Positions 16,780 to 26,700 of a DNA stretch of 64,000 nucleotides are shown here, in pieces; positions within the stretch are counted from its first letter, which is position 1; each line of letters starts with the position of its first letter. Both the position numbers and the translations under genes were made by a program. Source of the DNA: G964291335 sp964291335 (lineage in GTDB: Bacteria; Chloroflexota; Dehalococcoidia; Lucifugimonadales; UBA3495); assembly GCA_964291335.2 (NCBI GenBank), contig OZ219748.1, forward strand, positions 310,001 through 374,000, in the 5' to 3' direction. The notes under the pieces were generated by a model. The model was not told where the DNA came from and did not search any database. It saw only the letters and a list, made by a program, of their open reading frames with translations.

Positions 16780-18213
16780 TCAGGGTTGCTGCGGGAAGGG
16801 CCACCAGTCGGGGAAGCTTCTGAGCCGCAGCCTATGGAATAAACCGGGGTGGGTTGCCACCGCCAGCCGCATGGCCTGGAGCATAGAGTCGCGAAGGGAC
16901 TCGTGGGCATCCATAGATGTCCTGAGCTTGAATAAATGGTAACATTCCCGCAGGTTCAACTTGACCAGGACGCGCCGATAGTGCGCATGGGTAACCAGGT
17001 ATTGGGCCGCCAAAGGTGAATGGCTGCTTACCAACCGGTAACCCTCTTCTGCCCGACCGATGGCCTCCTGAAACTGCCCGGTTAACCCCGCTTCGCAGAG
17101 CAATTTCGGGGTTCGGTAACCTAACGAAACGGAGAGAGGTTGCGGGAAACAAGACTGCATTCGGTGTCTCTTGTATTCCCGGTAGGCTCCGTAATCCAGC
17201 AGCAACTCAAAAGCATAGTCCACTACTTCAAATTCCCGCGGGGCGGCGTCGTGCTCGCCCATGTCTTCGGCGCTGAGGTCAATCAGCCGTTGGCGTTCCT
17301 CCGGGGACATTTCCAGGGCCTGCCGCCAAGCATCAGCGTAGTCGCCGGCAAACCGGCTGAAGATTAACGCCGCTGCCAGCCTCTCTTCGGCTTGCGGTTC
17401 AGCGTGAACCAGTTTTGCTACGATGTCGGCATTCTCTGCCGGGGCTTTCAGGGGCAGATTCAGCTGCCAGGCGCTGGGCATACTCTTAGCCAGGTACGGG
17501 TTTTTCTCGGCGTACTTGATTAAGGTAGGGGTAATGCGCCGACCTTGTTCCCGCAAGGCCAACCCCAGTTCCTGCTCTTCGACCACCGGGGAAGAAAGCA
17601 GCTTGGCTATGGCGCGTTCCAGAACCCGCGCATTGGCAGTAACCCCCACATTGGTCAGCGTGGCCGCCGGCAGCACGGCGCGGCAGGCTTCGGCGGCAAT
17701 ACGACGCAGCCGCAGGTCGTAGGCGGCGTCTTTATCCCTTGCTTTCCGGGGACGCGCGCTTTGCAGGTATTGCCGGCAGCCTTTAATGAGCTGCTGATAG
17801 CTCGCGAACAATTCGGCAGCGACCGAGCAAAAAATCCTTCGGGCTTCCGGTGGGTTATGCAGCTCCTTGGGAACATGAAAATAATCAGTTGGCATAACCT
17901 GGTAGCGGGAGGACTTTTCGGTATAGGAGGCAAGGCGATTATCTTCCAGAGCGTCGCAAGCGATGCGGGAAATATTCTCGACGGCCAGATGCGCCACGGC
18001 GTGCTCGGCGACGGAAGCGTGGCCATAGCCCAGCACCCAGCGTTCGTGAAAGTTGGCGGCCTTTTCCTGACTGACCTGACGGGCAATTTCGTCAAAAGGC
18101 TCCGGCCGCCGGGAAGTCATGGCAAAGGAGACCGCAATCTGTTCCTCGGTCAGTTGGTGGGCGTCCAGAGGATACACGCGCCTGCAATACGATGTGTTGC
18201 CTGACGTTGCCAT
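16780..18213 (-). CDS. double-module ThyX-like protein (FAD-dependent thymidylate synthase family) with altered signatures
   Basis: This 477-residue protein contains two ThyX-like halves. The first (residues 30-210) has YGHASVAEH, VENISR and a SRYQ end, but the RHR of the family motif is DNR at 92. It finishes with LPAATLTNVGVTANAR. The second (330-470) has KRHRMQS at 348-354 followed by CFPQPLSV in place of the family's NE-x-S-x-R-Y, and ends with LNLRECYHLFKLR. ThyX makes dTMP with FAD and methylene-tetrahydrofolate using RHRxxSxNExSxR. Whether this pair of imperfect sites makes dTMP is unclear. The GGAGG three bases before the ATG supports the start. Confidence 0.8.
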   Translation of the reverse strand: MATSGNTSYCRRVYPLDAHQLTEEQIAVSFAMTSRRPEPFDEIARQVSQEKAANFHERWVLGYGHASVAEHAVAHLAVENISRIACDALEDNRLASYTEKSSRYQVMPTDYFHVPKELHNPPEARRIFCSVAAELFASYQQLIKGCRQYLQSARPRKARDKDAAYDLRLRRIAAEACRAVLPAATLTNVGVTANARVLERAIAKLLSSPVVEEQELGLALREQGRRITPTLIKYAEKNPYLAKSMPSAWQLNLPLKAPAENADIVAKLVHAEPQAEERLAAALIFSRFAGDYADAWRQALEMSPEERQRLIDLSAEDMGEHDAAPREFEVVDYAFELLLDYGAYREYKRHRMQSCFPQPLSVSLGYRTPKLLCEAGLTGQFQEAIGRAEEGYRLVSSHSPLAAQYLVTHAHYRRVLVKLNLRECYHLFKLRTSMDAHESLRDSMLQAMRLAVATHPGLFHRLRLRSFPDWWPFPQQP

Positions 18214-18406
18214 GAACCTCCACCCCCCACCCCTCTACTCTACGGAACGCCGGCGATTATATGAGGTGTGCAGTTCCGGCATGCCAGCATTGCAGCGGAC
18301 AGGCTTCGGGCAGTTTGCGCACCCGTCTTCGGCGCGCTTCCCGGGTAAAAGAACCGGAATGACCCACAGCAGCGACCGGGCCAGGTATTGGGGTAGTGAG
18401 GATGGC

Positions 18407-18565
18407 TTATGGGTCTGAGCAGTCGCGGGTGAATCCGCAATTAGGGCAGCGAATTTTGCATTGTCGCTGTACCATTCGGACGCCGCATATCTCACAGGTA
18501 AGGCCATCATCCTCTCTGGAAGCGATCGGCTGGTTGGCTGAGGTGCTGCCGGCAAGCGGTTCCAT
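18407..18565 (-). CDS. 52-residue zinc-ribbon protein
   Basis: A short frame reads from an ATG at 18565 (an in-frame TGA lies two codons upstream) to TAA at 18407. The C-terminal half reads TCEICGVRMVQRQCKIRCP, then NCGFTRDCSDP. Two CxxC-type knuckles plus two further cysteines give a compact treble-clef or zinc-ribbon fold. Small proteins with a CxxCG...C...CPNCG...DCSD pattern occur widely in bacteria and archaea, and most have no known function. The gene sits 24 bases after the anti-sigma stop on the same strand, so it is probably the third gene of the sigma/anti-sigma operon. The function is unknown; nucleic-acid or protein binding is possible. Confidence 0.8.
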   Translation of the reverse strand: MEPLAGSTSANQPIASREDDGLTCEICGVRMVQRQCKIRCPNCGFTRDCSDP

Positions 18566-18589
18566 CGGTCAATAACGCTCCCTGGAAAG

Positions 18590-19513
18590 TTACGGAGCCA
18601 CGGGCGAGGCGATGCGGGCCTGCAGGATTCTCTCTCCCGCAGTGCGACCACCGGCGGGAGGCTGTTCAACACTGAGATGAATATAGCCGAAATCATAAAG
18701 GGATTCGGGCAATTCAACTGCCAGGGCGCCCTGCCCGGCCTCGTCAACGGCAATCTCCCCCAGGTGAGATCGCCGTCCGTTCTGCGAAAGCCATACCTGG
18801 TAAGGCCGGGTTGATTCTATGGGCGTCATATTGGCAAGCATAAGCACTGCGCTCAGACCATCGTGGCCGACCAGAATTACCCCTTCTCCGCTACTGTTCC
18901 GCATAGTCGGATGAAGGGGGAAGGACTGGGCGTTTGCCTGGGCAGTCAGGTAACTGGTGGTCCATAAATGGTTCATAGCATGGTTAGTTCTGGTGTCCAA
19001 TTCGTGGAAGGCGTCCATCAGGTCTGCTGCGGAAGCAACCTGACGTTCCAGGTCATTCACCCGTTCATTCAGGGCAGCGGGTTCGCTCTGAAGCGAATTT
19101 ACTCGCTGGGTGGTCAGGAAATGCATAATCATTGAAGCAGAGAGGAGGGCAATAGCCAGCGCGGCGGCCAGGGGCAGGGCAAAATTAGCCGGCTGAAACC
19201 GCGGGGTAGAGTTGGCAAGGCTGAAACCGCGCTCAACCCAATTTGCCAATGGCGTTGGCTGGGGCAATGCCGCTACGTCGTCCATCAGCCGGCTCAAGAG
19301 TTGGTGGGGAGGAGCAGCCTGTGGAACGCCATGCGCCAGCGCGGCTGTCACCGGCTCCAGGCCCGACAATAGCCGGTTACAATGGAAGCAGCCAGCCAGG
19401 TGCTCTTCCACCCCGGCGGTTTCTTCTTCGTTCAGAGCGCCCAGGGCATAGGCCTCCAGGTCGTCCTCGCAGTGCTCAGAAATATTGAAGTTCAGTCCAT
19501 TATTCGGCGTCAT
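18590..19513 (-). CDS. anti-sigma factor, RskA-like, with zinc-binding N-terminus
   Basis: The protein has 307 residues. The N-terminal ZAS-type domain shows EDDLEAYALGALNEEE and H-x3-C-x2-C (EEHLAGCFHC). A membrane helix lies at about 120-142 (LPLAAALAIALLSASMIM), then a coiled-coil-like stretch and an extracytoplasmic RskA domain with MTPIESTRPYQVWL and YIHLSVEQPP. Such proteins hold their sigma factor at the membrane and release it after proteolysis. The start overlaps the sigma stop by 14 bases, typical of a coupled sigma/anti-sigma pair. The signal sensed by the outer domain cannot be told from sequence. Confidence 0.9.
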   Translation of the reverse strand: MTPNNGLNFNISEHCEDDLEAYALGALNEEETAGVEEHLAGCFHCNRLLSGLEPVTAALAHGVPQAAPPHQLLSRLMDDVAALPQPTPLANWVERGFSLANSTPRFQPANFALPLAAALAIALLSASMIMHFLTTQRVNSLQSEPAALNERVNDLERQVASAADLMDAFHELDTRTNHAMNHLWTTSYLTAQANAQSFPLHPTMRNSSGEGVILVGHDGLSAVLMLANMTPIESTRPYQVWLSQNGRRSHLGEIAVDEAGQGALAVELPESLYDFGYIHLSVEQPPAGGRTAGERILQARIASPVAP

Positions 19514-20075
19514 CCTGGTCCAGTTCCACTCTCAATTTTTGCATGGCAAGCCGAACCCGGGTCTTGACGGTTCCCAGCGGTTGGCTTAACCGGCTGGCTA
19601 TTTCTGAATGCGAAAGGCCATTATAGTAGGAGAGAATGATGACCTCCTGCTGTGCCGGGGGCAGTTTACCCAGCGCCTGCCTGACTCGCTCACCCGTCAG
19701 GTTGCGTTCCGCCGCTTCGTCAGTAGGAACCTGAGCTGCGGGGAGCAAGTCAAGGGTTTCATACTCCCTGGGGTCAGCAGCGGAGTTGGCCCGTCGGTTT
19801 GACCTGATGATGTCTATTATCTTGTGATGGGCTACACTCATAATCCAGGTCCGGGGCTCGCCGCGAGCAGAACTGTACGAGACCGCTTTCAGCCAGAGAT
19901 TCAGGAATACTTCCTGGGTAGCCTCTTCCGCCATAGCCTCGGTGCGCAGCATGTATTTGGCCAGAGAATAGATGCTTTGAGCGTAACGGGAATAGATGGC
20001 TTCCAGCGCCTCCTTTTCCCCTTTCGCTGTCCGGCAGAGCAGTTCCTGATCCTCCATATCTTGATAGCTAAGCAA
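19500..20075 (-). CDS. ECF RNA polymerase sigma factor (SigK/RpoE-like)
   Basis: An ECF sigma factor of about 191 residues with region 2 (LEAIYSRYAQSIYSLAKYML, EEATQEVFLNLW, RTWIMSVAHHKIIDIIR) and region 4 (LGKLPPAQQEVIILSYYNGLSHSEIA, GTVKTRVRLAMQKLR). Alone it would direct RNA polymerase to a small regulon; here it is paired with its RskA-like anti-sigma. The start is uncertain. TTG 20075 has GGGAG seven bases upstream, while the frame stays open to another TTG at 20114. Such operons are usually autoregulated, but no clear ECF promoter is visible upstream. Confidence 0.92.
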   Translation of the reverse strand: MLSYQDMEDQELLCRTAKGEKEALEAIYSRYAQSIYSLAKYMLRTEAMAEEATQEVFLNLWLKAVSYSSARGEPRTWIMSVAHHKIIDIIRSNRRANSAADPREYETLDLLPAAQVPTDEAAERNLTGERVRQALGKLPPAQQEVIILSYYNGLSHSEIASRLSQPLGTVKTRVRLAMQKLRVELDQDDAE

Positions 20076-20226
20076 TTCCGGTCTCCCTTTCGCCCGGTAA
20101 GGAGAACAGTACAAATTTTACTACGCAGACCCCGGTAAAGCAGATTGCCGGCAGCGATAGTTATCGGGCAAAACGCAAAGCGCGCATTGCTTTTTCCACG
20201 TCTTGAACTTCGCAGATTCGGCAACC

Positions 20227-21588
20227 TTAGACTGCCAGGGCTTGAAAAACCGGCCCTGGATTGGACAGCTGCTCCAGGTTCCAGATTGCCTCCAGCGCCT
20301 GTTGACATTGGTAATCCGGGAGGGTTTCGGACGCCAGATTGCAGAACTTGGCGTTTATTTCCTCGTCGCTGAGAGGGTTTTTACGGTGCCCTCTGGGCCA
20401 GGAAGTGGCGGCGGCAACCGTTTCCCTATGTCTGGTGGTAATCTCAATGCGGCAATTGTATTGTGCCGGGTACTGCTCGGTAAAGCCGGGCCCTTCAATC
20501 ATAGTCATCTTGCGCATCAGCGCGCGCAATGAAGGGTCAGCGATACGGGAGGCCGTAAAACTGCCCGGGGTAACGGCGCCGTCCTGCAAAGCCATAGCTA
20601 CCAGAAACGGGATGCTGTGGTCGGCGGTCTCGCGGGTTTGCGGGTCCCATTTCTCCGGCTCGGTCAGGGGGGTGCTTACCGCGCCCTTGTAGGTCTGCAC
20701 CTGAATATGTTCGATGTCGGCCAGGTTAACGCGTGGGTGAAGCTCGATCGCCAGGCCAACCGGCGCTTGAGTATGAATTTGGGAAGGGTAGAACTTGAAG
20801 GTAGTATGGTTAATCAGGAAGGGCTGACTGCCGCCGCCGAACTGCGCTAAAGTTACCGGCGGGGCAACCCCGGCCTGTTCCCACAGGCCCCGGCGGCCTT
20901 CGAAGGGTTCGCTGGGGCCGGCCATGCCACTGGCCGCCAGCTGGACGGCAAAGACGGCCGCCCGACTGGCGGCGGCGGTGGCGCAGCCTTTCCACATGGA
21001 TAGCTCGCCGGTGCGGGTAACGCCGAGGGGCAGGTTGGGAGCCAAAGCCAGCGAAATTGCGTGGCCCATCTGTTTCCGGTCTAACCGCAGCAGGTGGCCG
21101 GCCGCGCAGGAAGCGCCTACTATGCTGAACATTCCCTGATCCCAGCCATAGTCTCCGGTAACTACCTGGTCCGACAGACGGGCAAAAACCTCATATGCCA
21201 GCGTTATCGCCGTAATCAGCTCCGCTCCGGGGCTGTTCTGCGCATCGCCCACGGCCAGGACGGCCGCAATCATGTCGCTGGGGTGCCCCCCGCCGGGTGA
21301 GAAGTATGAGTCGTTGCAATCCAAATAACGGATCATTACCCCGTTAGCGAAGGCTGCCCAATCCGGGGAACTGGGTTCATTGGCGCCCAGCACCCTGGCT
21401 GAAGGGATACCGTTAACCCGGGCAGCCAGTTGACGGGCAATCCTGGCCGGTTCGGAAGAGTATCCCCCCATGGCGCATCCCAGGGTATCCACCAGGGTGC
21501 GTTTCACCTGTTGAATCGTCCCTGGGTCCAAATCCCGGTACGACAACCGGCAAGCGTACTCACTCAGCAATCGGGTAGTCTGATCCAT
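20227..21588 (-). CDS. MmgE/PrpD family protein
   Basis: A protein of about 453 residues of the MmgE/PrpD family, whose characterised members are 2-methylcitrate dehydratase, cis-aconitate decarboxylase and iminodisuccinate epimerase. Supporting segments are LVDTLGCAMGGY, FANGVMIRYLDCNDSYF, GGGHPSDMIAAVLA and WKGCATAAASRAAVFA, all conserved in the helical lid and active-site domain. The ATG at 21588 is preceded by AGGAG; frames extending further upstream lack support. It lies 34 bases after the alpha/beta hydrolase gene and is probably co-transcribed with it. No methylcitrate-cycle genes are nearby, so the substrate is open. Confidence 0.9.
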   Translation of the reverse strand: MDQTTRLLSEYACRLSYRDLDPGTIQQVKRTLVDTLGCAMGGYSSEPARIARQLAARVNGIPSARVLGANEPSSPDWAAFANGVMIRYLDCNDSYFSPGGGHPSDMIAAVLAVGDAQNSPGAELITAITLAYEVFARLSDQVVTGDYGWDQGMFSIVGASCAAGHLLRLDRKQMGHAISLALAPNLPLGVTRTGELSMWKGCATAAASRAAVFAVQLAASGMAGPSEPFEGRRGLWEQAGVAPPVTLAQFGGGSQPFLINHTTFKFYPSQIHTQAPVGLAIELHPRVNLADIEHIQVQTYKGAVSTPLTEPEKWDPQTRETADHSIPFLVAMALQDGAVTPGSFTASRIADPSLRALMRKMTMIEGPGFTEQYPAQYNCRIEITTRHRETVAAATSWPRGHRKNPLSDEEINAKFCNLASETLPDYQCQQALEAIWNLEQLSNPGPVFQALAV

Positions 21589-21622
21589 CGGCTTCTCCTG
21601 TATTCCGGCGCGTGGCTCCCGG

Positions 21623-23635
21623 TTAATTGTCAGCGGCAACCGGTTGCTGAACCCGGCTGGCAAGCTCATCGAAATGCTCCGCAGCCTGTTCTACCAGCAA
21701 AGCCACGTCCTCGCCGAGGACATAACCTTCGTTTACCAACTGCTCGGCGCAGGTGCGGACTTGAGCCAGGTAATCCGCGCGGGACGGGTAGCGTTCTTCG
21801 ATGGAAGCGCGCGGGTCGCCGGCAGCCTCCCTGGCTTCCCGGGTTGGCGGGAAAGGAATGGTTGAACCGGTCAGGGTGCCGCCGGTGCCGCCGCCGGAGG
21901 ACAGAATCTGCCCTTCGCCGCCAATTTCGGCGTGGCGCAAGTTCCAGCCGGTATGGGTAGCCAGAGGGGACTGGACCAACGGCAGACGGATACCGGACAC
22001 CTCATTGCCGTCCTGATCCACTGCCGGCACCAACAGGGGATAGGGTTCGCCCACGGCGGCCGGCACATTGCTGGCCACGCCGGGTTCGGGGCCAAAGTCC
22101 AGCCGGCGGAAGCGACGACAAGGGTTGGGAAAGTTCACCCCCGGAATAGCGGTTATGGTTGCCGCAACCTCTGCGGGGTTTACCGCAGTACCATCAGCCA
22201 GGCGTGGGTAAGCGCTGACCGGCGGAGCCGAACCCTCGGTAACCCAGCGATCCAGGTTAACCAGGGCCGCCTGCAGCAAGGGGCGATAGTCCAGGCAGTT
22301 GAAGGGCTGCTGGCCCCGGCTGCCATTGGCCGGATCCCGGTCTCGCAAAAAGGTGGTTCCCAAAGGATGCTGCGCCCCGCCGAAGTGGTAAATACGCACT
22401 GCTTCCGGAATTTCCAAGTCTTGAGAGCCGGACAAGTCTATATGCACCAGAGCGCCGCCGCCGCCCCAGTATTCGGATGAAGTGTAGGTGTACATAATCC
22501 TGGGGAGAGAGCCTTGGGCGGCAGCCCGGGACAGCACGCCATCGGTCTTGCCGGTAGCCGGGTCGGTCTGTGCCGTATCACTGAAGGGGAAGAGGTTATT
22601 GGGACTGCGGCTGGCCTGGCTGGAGGGTTGGGCGAAACGTTGATTGAATTCGCCATGCTTGGCCCCGGCCACATGGGGAATCAACCCATCAAAAACGGTG
22701 CGGCCTTGCTCGTCCCGGTTAAGGTCGTAATAGACCAGGTCCCGCAGGAAACGACCGCTTTGAGATGAACCAAAGGAGTAAGCCAGATCCAGCTGACCGG
22801 CGCAGGGGTTGCCCTGCGCCGCGGTTCCGTAACGCAGGAAGGCGGCCAGCTCCCGGGTCGCCAGCAGCCCGGTTCCGACCACCGGCGCGCCGGTAGTGGA
22901 ATAGATTACCTGGTAAACCTTACCCGGCTCGAAGCCGGCGGCCCGGTAAACATAATTGGCATCGGGGGTAACCTTGCCGTCCACCAGGCGGGCAAAGGCC
23001 CATTCATCCCGGGGAATAATCTGTTCCGGGGCATCCTCGTGGGCCTGCACCGTCATCACTGCTGCCCAGTCCTCCAGGTTATTGGCCGGATAAGGGCGAT
23101 GATTGCGGTCAGAGAGAAATTGTTCGTTAATCGGTTCATTAGGTACAAAGGTAACCACCAGCTTGCCGGCAATCCGCGTTCCGTCCGGGTTTCGCGCCTC
23201 CGGCGGATACAGCCGCAATACGCCCGGCACATCGGGGGCGTCGTGCTGCCAGCCGCACCAGGCGACAGTGTAGCCCTGACGCATCAGAAAACCGTTGCCG
23301 GCCGGCAGGGGCGCATCGGGCGGCAGATCCGGGGCGTTGTTAAAGTTGCGCAGGCACGGCCCCCGCCCCCGGTTAAGAATGTCGAAGAACAGCCTTCGGT
23401 TGCCCAGCTCCTGATTTGCGGGAACAAGAAGGCGAAAGTCGGAATAGAAGTGAACTTCCCCGGTTATGCTGCGGGGGGCCAGTTTCAAGTCCACCACTGT
23501 TTCGTTGGCCGGGTTCACCGGATCGACGGTAAAGTAGGCGATACCGTCCAGCTGTTCATAGGGGCCCACCTCGCCAAAGGACTTGCCATCAGCGAAAGGT
23601 TGTCGGGAGGTTATTTCCAGCTTGCCAACTGCCAT
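21623..23635 (-). CDS. large alpha/beta hydrolase-domain protein (Abhydrolase_10-like)
   Basis: A 670-residue protein of the 'alpha/beta hydrolase domain-containing' family seen in Actinobacteria, Proteobacteria and Chloroflexota. The N-terminal part contains GPYEQLDGIAYFTVDP and LFFDILNRGR. The probable nucleophile elbow is YSFGSSQSGRFLRD at about residue 320, followed by DGLIPHVAGAKHGEFN. No signal peptide is visible. ATG 23635 is chosen because GGAGG is six bases upstream; a longer open frame reaching 23938 has no ribosome-binding site and non-family sequence. It probably forms an operon with MmgE/PrpD. The substrate is unknown. Confidence 0.85.
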   Translation of the reverse strand: MAVGKLEITSRQPFADGKSFGEVGPYEQLDGIAYFTVDPVNPANETVVDLKLAPRSITGEVHFYSDFRLLVPANQELGNRRLFFDILNRGRGPCLRNFNNAPDLPPDAPLPAGNGFLMRQGYTVAWCGWQHDAPDVPGVLRLYPPEARNPDGTRIAGKLVVTFVPNEPINEQFLSDRNHRPYPANNLEDWAAVMTVQAHEDAPEQIIPRDEWAFARLVDGKVTPDANYVYRAAGFEPGKVYQVIYSTTGAPVVGTGLLATRELAAFLRYGTAAQGNPCAGQLDLAYSFGSSQSGRFLRDLVYYDLNRDEQGRTVFDGLIPHVAGAKHGEFNQRFAQPSSQASRSPNNLFPFSDTAQTDPATGKTDGVLSRAAAQGSLPRIMYTYTSSEYWGGGGALVHIDLSGSQDLEIPEAVRIYHFGGAQHPLGTTFLRDRDPANGSRGQQPFNCLDYRPLLQAALVNLDRWVTEGSAPPVSAYPRLADGTAVNPAEVAATITAIPGVNFPNPCRRFRRLDFGPEPGVASNVPAAVGEPYPLLVPAVDQDGNEVSGIRLPLVQSPLATHTGWNLRHAEIGGEGQILSSGGGTGGTLTGSTIPFPPTREAREAAGDPRASIEERYPSRADYLAQVRTCAEQLVNEGYVLGEDVALLVEQAAEHFDELASRVQQPVAADN

Positions 23636-23754
23636 TACATACCTCCATAAGGGCTGTGAGCAATGATTTGCGCTCAATCTGCCAAATCGCTGTTCCATTG
23701 GGCTAGATACGCCGACGATTAGCCGGGATGCTCCATTTCCGGTAATGCCGAAGC

Positions 23755-26700
23755 TTACAGAATGCCGCTGGTATCCACATCCAGGTCGGTCGGGGCAGCT
23801 TCGCCGGTGAAGTTTACCCACCAATGGTCGAATTCCTGAAGCCCGTACTTGTCCCGCAGCCGACCCAGGTGAGCCTTCACCTGTACCTGCATCGGCAGCC
23901 CGTATTCGGCTACCAGGAGGTAAGTTCGCGCTACCCATTCTAAAGAGCTGGCCAGGTTCCCCTGCTCTTCAGCCACCATACCTAACTGGCCATAGGTGCG
24001 GGCAAGACGCTGCGCCTCGCCCAGCTCCTCAAAGATCTCCCGGGCCTGGTGATACCAGTTTTCGGCATTACGGTACTGCTGCTGTTCATGAAACAGAACG
24101 CCTAACTGCCGGCACTCGTCGCCGGCCCCCAGGCGGTCTCCCATTTCATCCCGACGTTCCAGGGCAGCCAAGTACCATTCCTCAGCTTCTTCGTACACGA
24201 CACCCCGGTCTTGCTCCAGCAAACCCAGGAAGTGCAATTCGGTAGCCAGTTGGCCCAGATTGCCCTGCCGGTCGCTGAGGCTGAGGGCCTGCTGATACCA
24301 GCTTTTGGCTTGGTCAAACTCATACTGGGCATGACAGACGGTTCCCAGCTCGTGATAGATGAGCGCGGCTGTTTCCTCGTCCCGGTGTTCTTCCGCCAGC
24401 TCCCGGGCCCGGTGATACCAGCTTTCCGCTTCCTTATGCTCAAACTTTAACTGGGTTACCAGGCCCAGGGCCCGGTAATCCTTGACCATTTCCTCGGCAT
24501 CAGGAAGCCGTTGGTGAATTTCCAGGGCTTTGCTGTACCATTCCCTGGCTTCAGTATAGTAGCGCTGGCGTTGGCGAACCTGACCCAGAGCGAAGTAGTC
24601 ATCAGCTACTGCCGCCCGATCGTCGCTGTCTTCAATGATGGACAGGGAGCGTTGCAGCCAGCCGGCGGCCTCGTCCAGCTGCCGGCGCAGCAATGCCATC
24701 ATCCCGAACTGGTGATATACCGCTGCGAGACGCGGGTCGGTATCGGCCTGGGGTTGAGCGGACAGGTAGTCCATCAACTGCCGGTTAAAGCCCTCGGCCC
24801 GCGCCAAATAGCCTGAATCCACTGACTCGCTGACATCTGTTCCCAGCAGGTAAAGCCATAAGTCTATACTCCCGTTAGCTTCCGCCGTTGCGGCTGTTTG
24901 ACCCACGGCTTCCAGCAGTTGTTCGCGCAGCCGGCGCAGTTCGGGAATGCGCTTCTGCATTCGGTAAACCTGGGCCAGTGGCTGAAGCAGCAGCTGGGCA
25001 TTGTCCCATTGGCCGGCTTCCAGGGCCAGCGCCAAAGCCTGATGCAGATTGCCTTCTTCGGCCAGCACTGCCGTAACGCCCGAATCCTGGTTTTCGTAGA
25101 GGGACTCCATAAAATAGTCGGCGGTATCGGCGTAAACCCGGACAAACTCCGATTCAAGACGGCTGATAGTGGCGCCGGACGCCTGCTGTCCCAGTTTTGC
25201 CCCCAGAAACCGTGGCAAGGCCGGGTGTATCTGATATACGCTGGGCGAGACGGGTTCCAGAAAACCGTCGGCCAGCGCTGAACGCAGGAGCGTGCGACAC
25301 GCTCCCCAGCCCAGCTCTTCATTCATGACATTGCGGTAAACCTGCTCCTGAGTAATGTGAGTCAGGATGTCCATCATTACCCGCCGTTGAAAGAGGGACA
25401 GGAAGGGCAGGTGGGTGCGGCTGCGATAGGGCATTTTGCTCCACGAATATTCCATCAGCGCGGTCAGGAAGTCATCTCGCCCGGCCTCGATGTCCGCCGC
25501 GGAAAACTCCGCCAGGCGTCGCTGCAACTCGCCCAGTATGACCGGGGCGGGAATGTTCTTGAGCAAAGGCAAAGCTATCTGGCAAGCCAGGGGGTGCCCT
25601 TCAATGGCATCCAGCAGGTCAATCACATCACCGGTCAAGGCGCCGGTGGCCACGCCGTTCTTTTCAAGGATAAGCCCGGCCAGGTCCCGGCGATCCAGCG
25701 ATTCCAGTCCCTTCAGAACATAAGATTGGGCAGGAATTGTCAACCACGGTTCCATCGAGTTGCGGGTAACCAGCAAGGCGCGGCTGGCCGGCAGCCCGAC
25801 TGTTTCCGCCAGGAAATCGGCCAATTTGGCCTGTTCCGTCTCATTTAGCAGTCCAGGTGTTCCTGGTGGAAAGCCGGCGATGTTTTCCACCCCATCCCAG
25901 ATAAGAAGCGAGGGTTGCTCCTTCAGATACTCCACTACCCAACTGCGTTGCCGTTCCACGGTCAGGTCGGCAAAGCCAAGACCGGCGATAGCGGTGCCTA
26001 TTTCGTGGATGACCCGTTCCAGGCTGGCTGGGTGGGCCACATCAAACGGGGTGTAAAAAACGCCGCCCGGCAATTCGGGACGGCCGGTTTTTTGCAGCCA
26101 GCGCGCCAGGCCCAGCGCCAGCTCGGTCTTGCCGGCTCCCGTATTCCCACTGAGCAGCGTAACCGGGTGGTTTCGCAGCAGCCTTTCCACATCAGCCAAT
26201 TCTGCCTGTCGGCCAACCAATCCATATTGACCGGCCGCAGGGAACTGGCCTTCCGCCGCCGCTTCCCGGTTTTGGACCATTGGCCGGGCCAGTGGATTGG
26301 GCCGCTCAACCTCAATCGCCGGCGGGGTGAAGTCCCTGGTTTGGTACAGCGCCGGAATGGTCCAATCCCAGAAGGGCCGGGGGCCCGTCAGGGTAGGACG
26401 ACGGGGGGTTTCCATGAGGCCGGAGCGGGCTTGCTTCAGTGCGGCGGCCACCTCCTGGCCCCGGGCCAAAGCCTGGTAGAACCGTCGCGCGAAATCCTCG
26501 CCGGCTGCCGCCCCGTGCAGGCAGTGGGGTAACAGTACGGTGGCCGGCATACCAGCCTGGCTCATCTGCATTCCCAGCAGCATCCACGCTGGAACGGCGC
26601 CGGCCCGGGGCGCTCCCCGGTCGCCGGCGGTGAACAAAACCACCGGCGCCGCTGCGGCGTTGAAGATGCCGGCGAGCTGTGCGGCGGGAACCGGTTGGGC

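Noticed and set aside
23636..23938. N-terminal extension of the alpha/beta hydrolase
   Set aside because: It has no ribosome-binding site and no family similarity; GGAGG lies six bases before the ATG at 23635.
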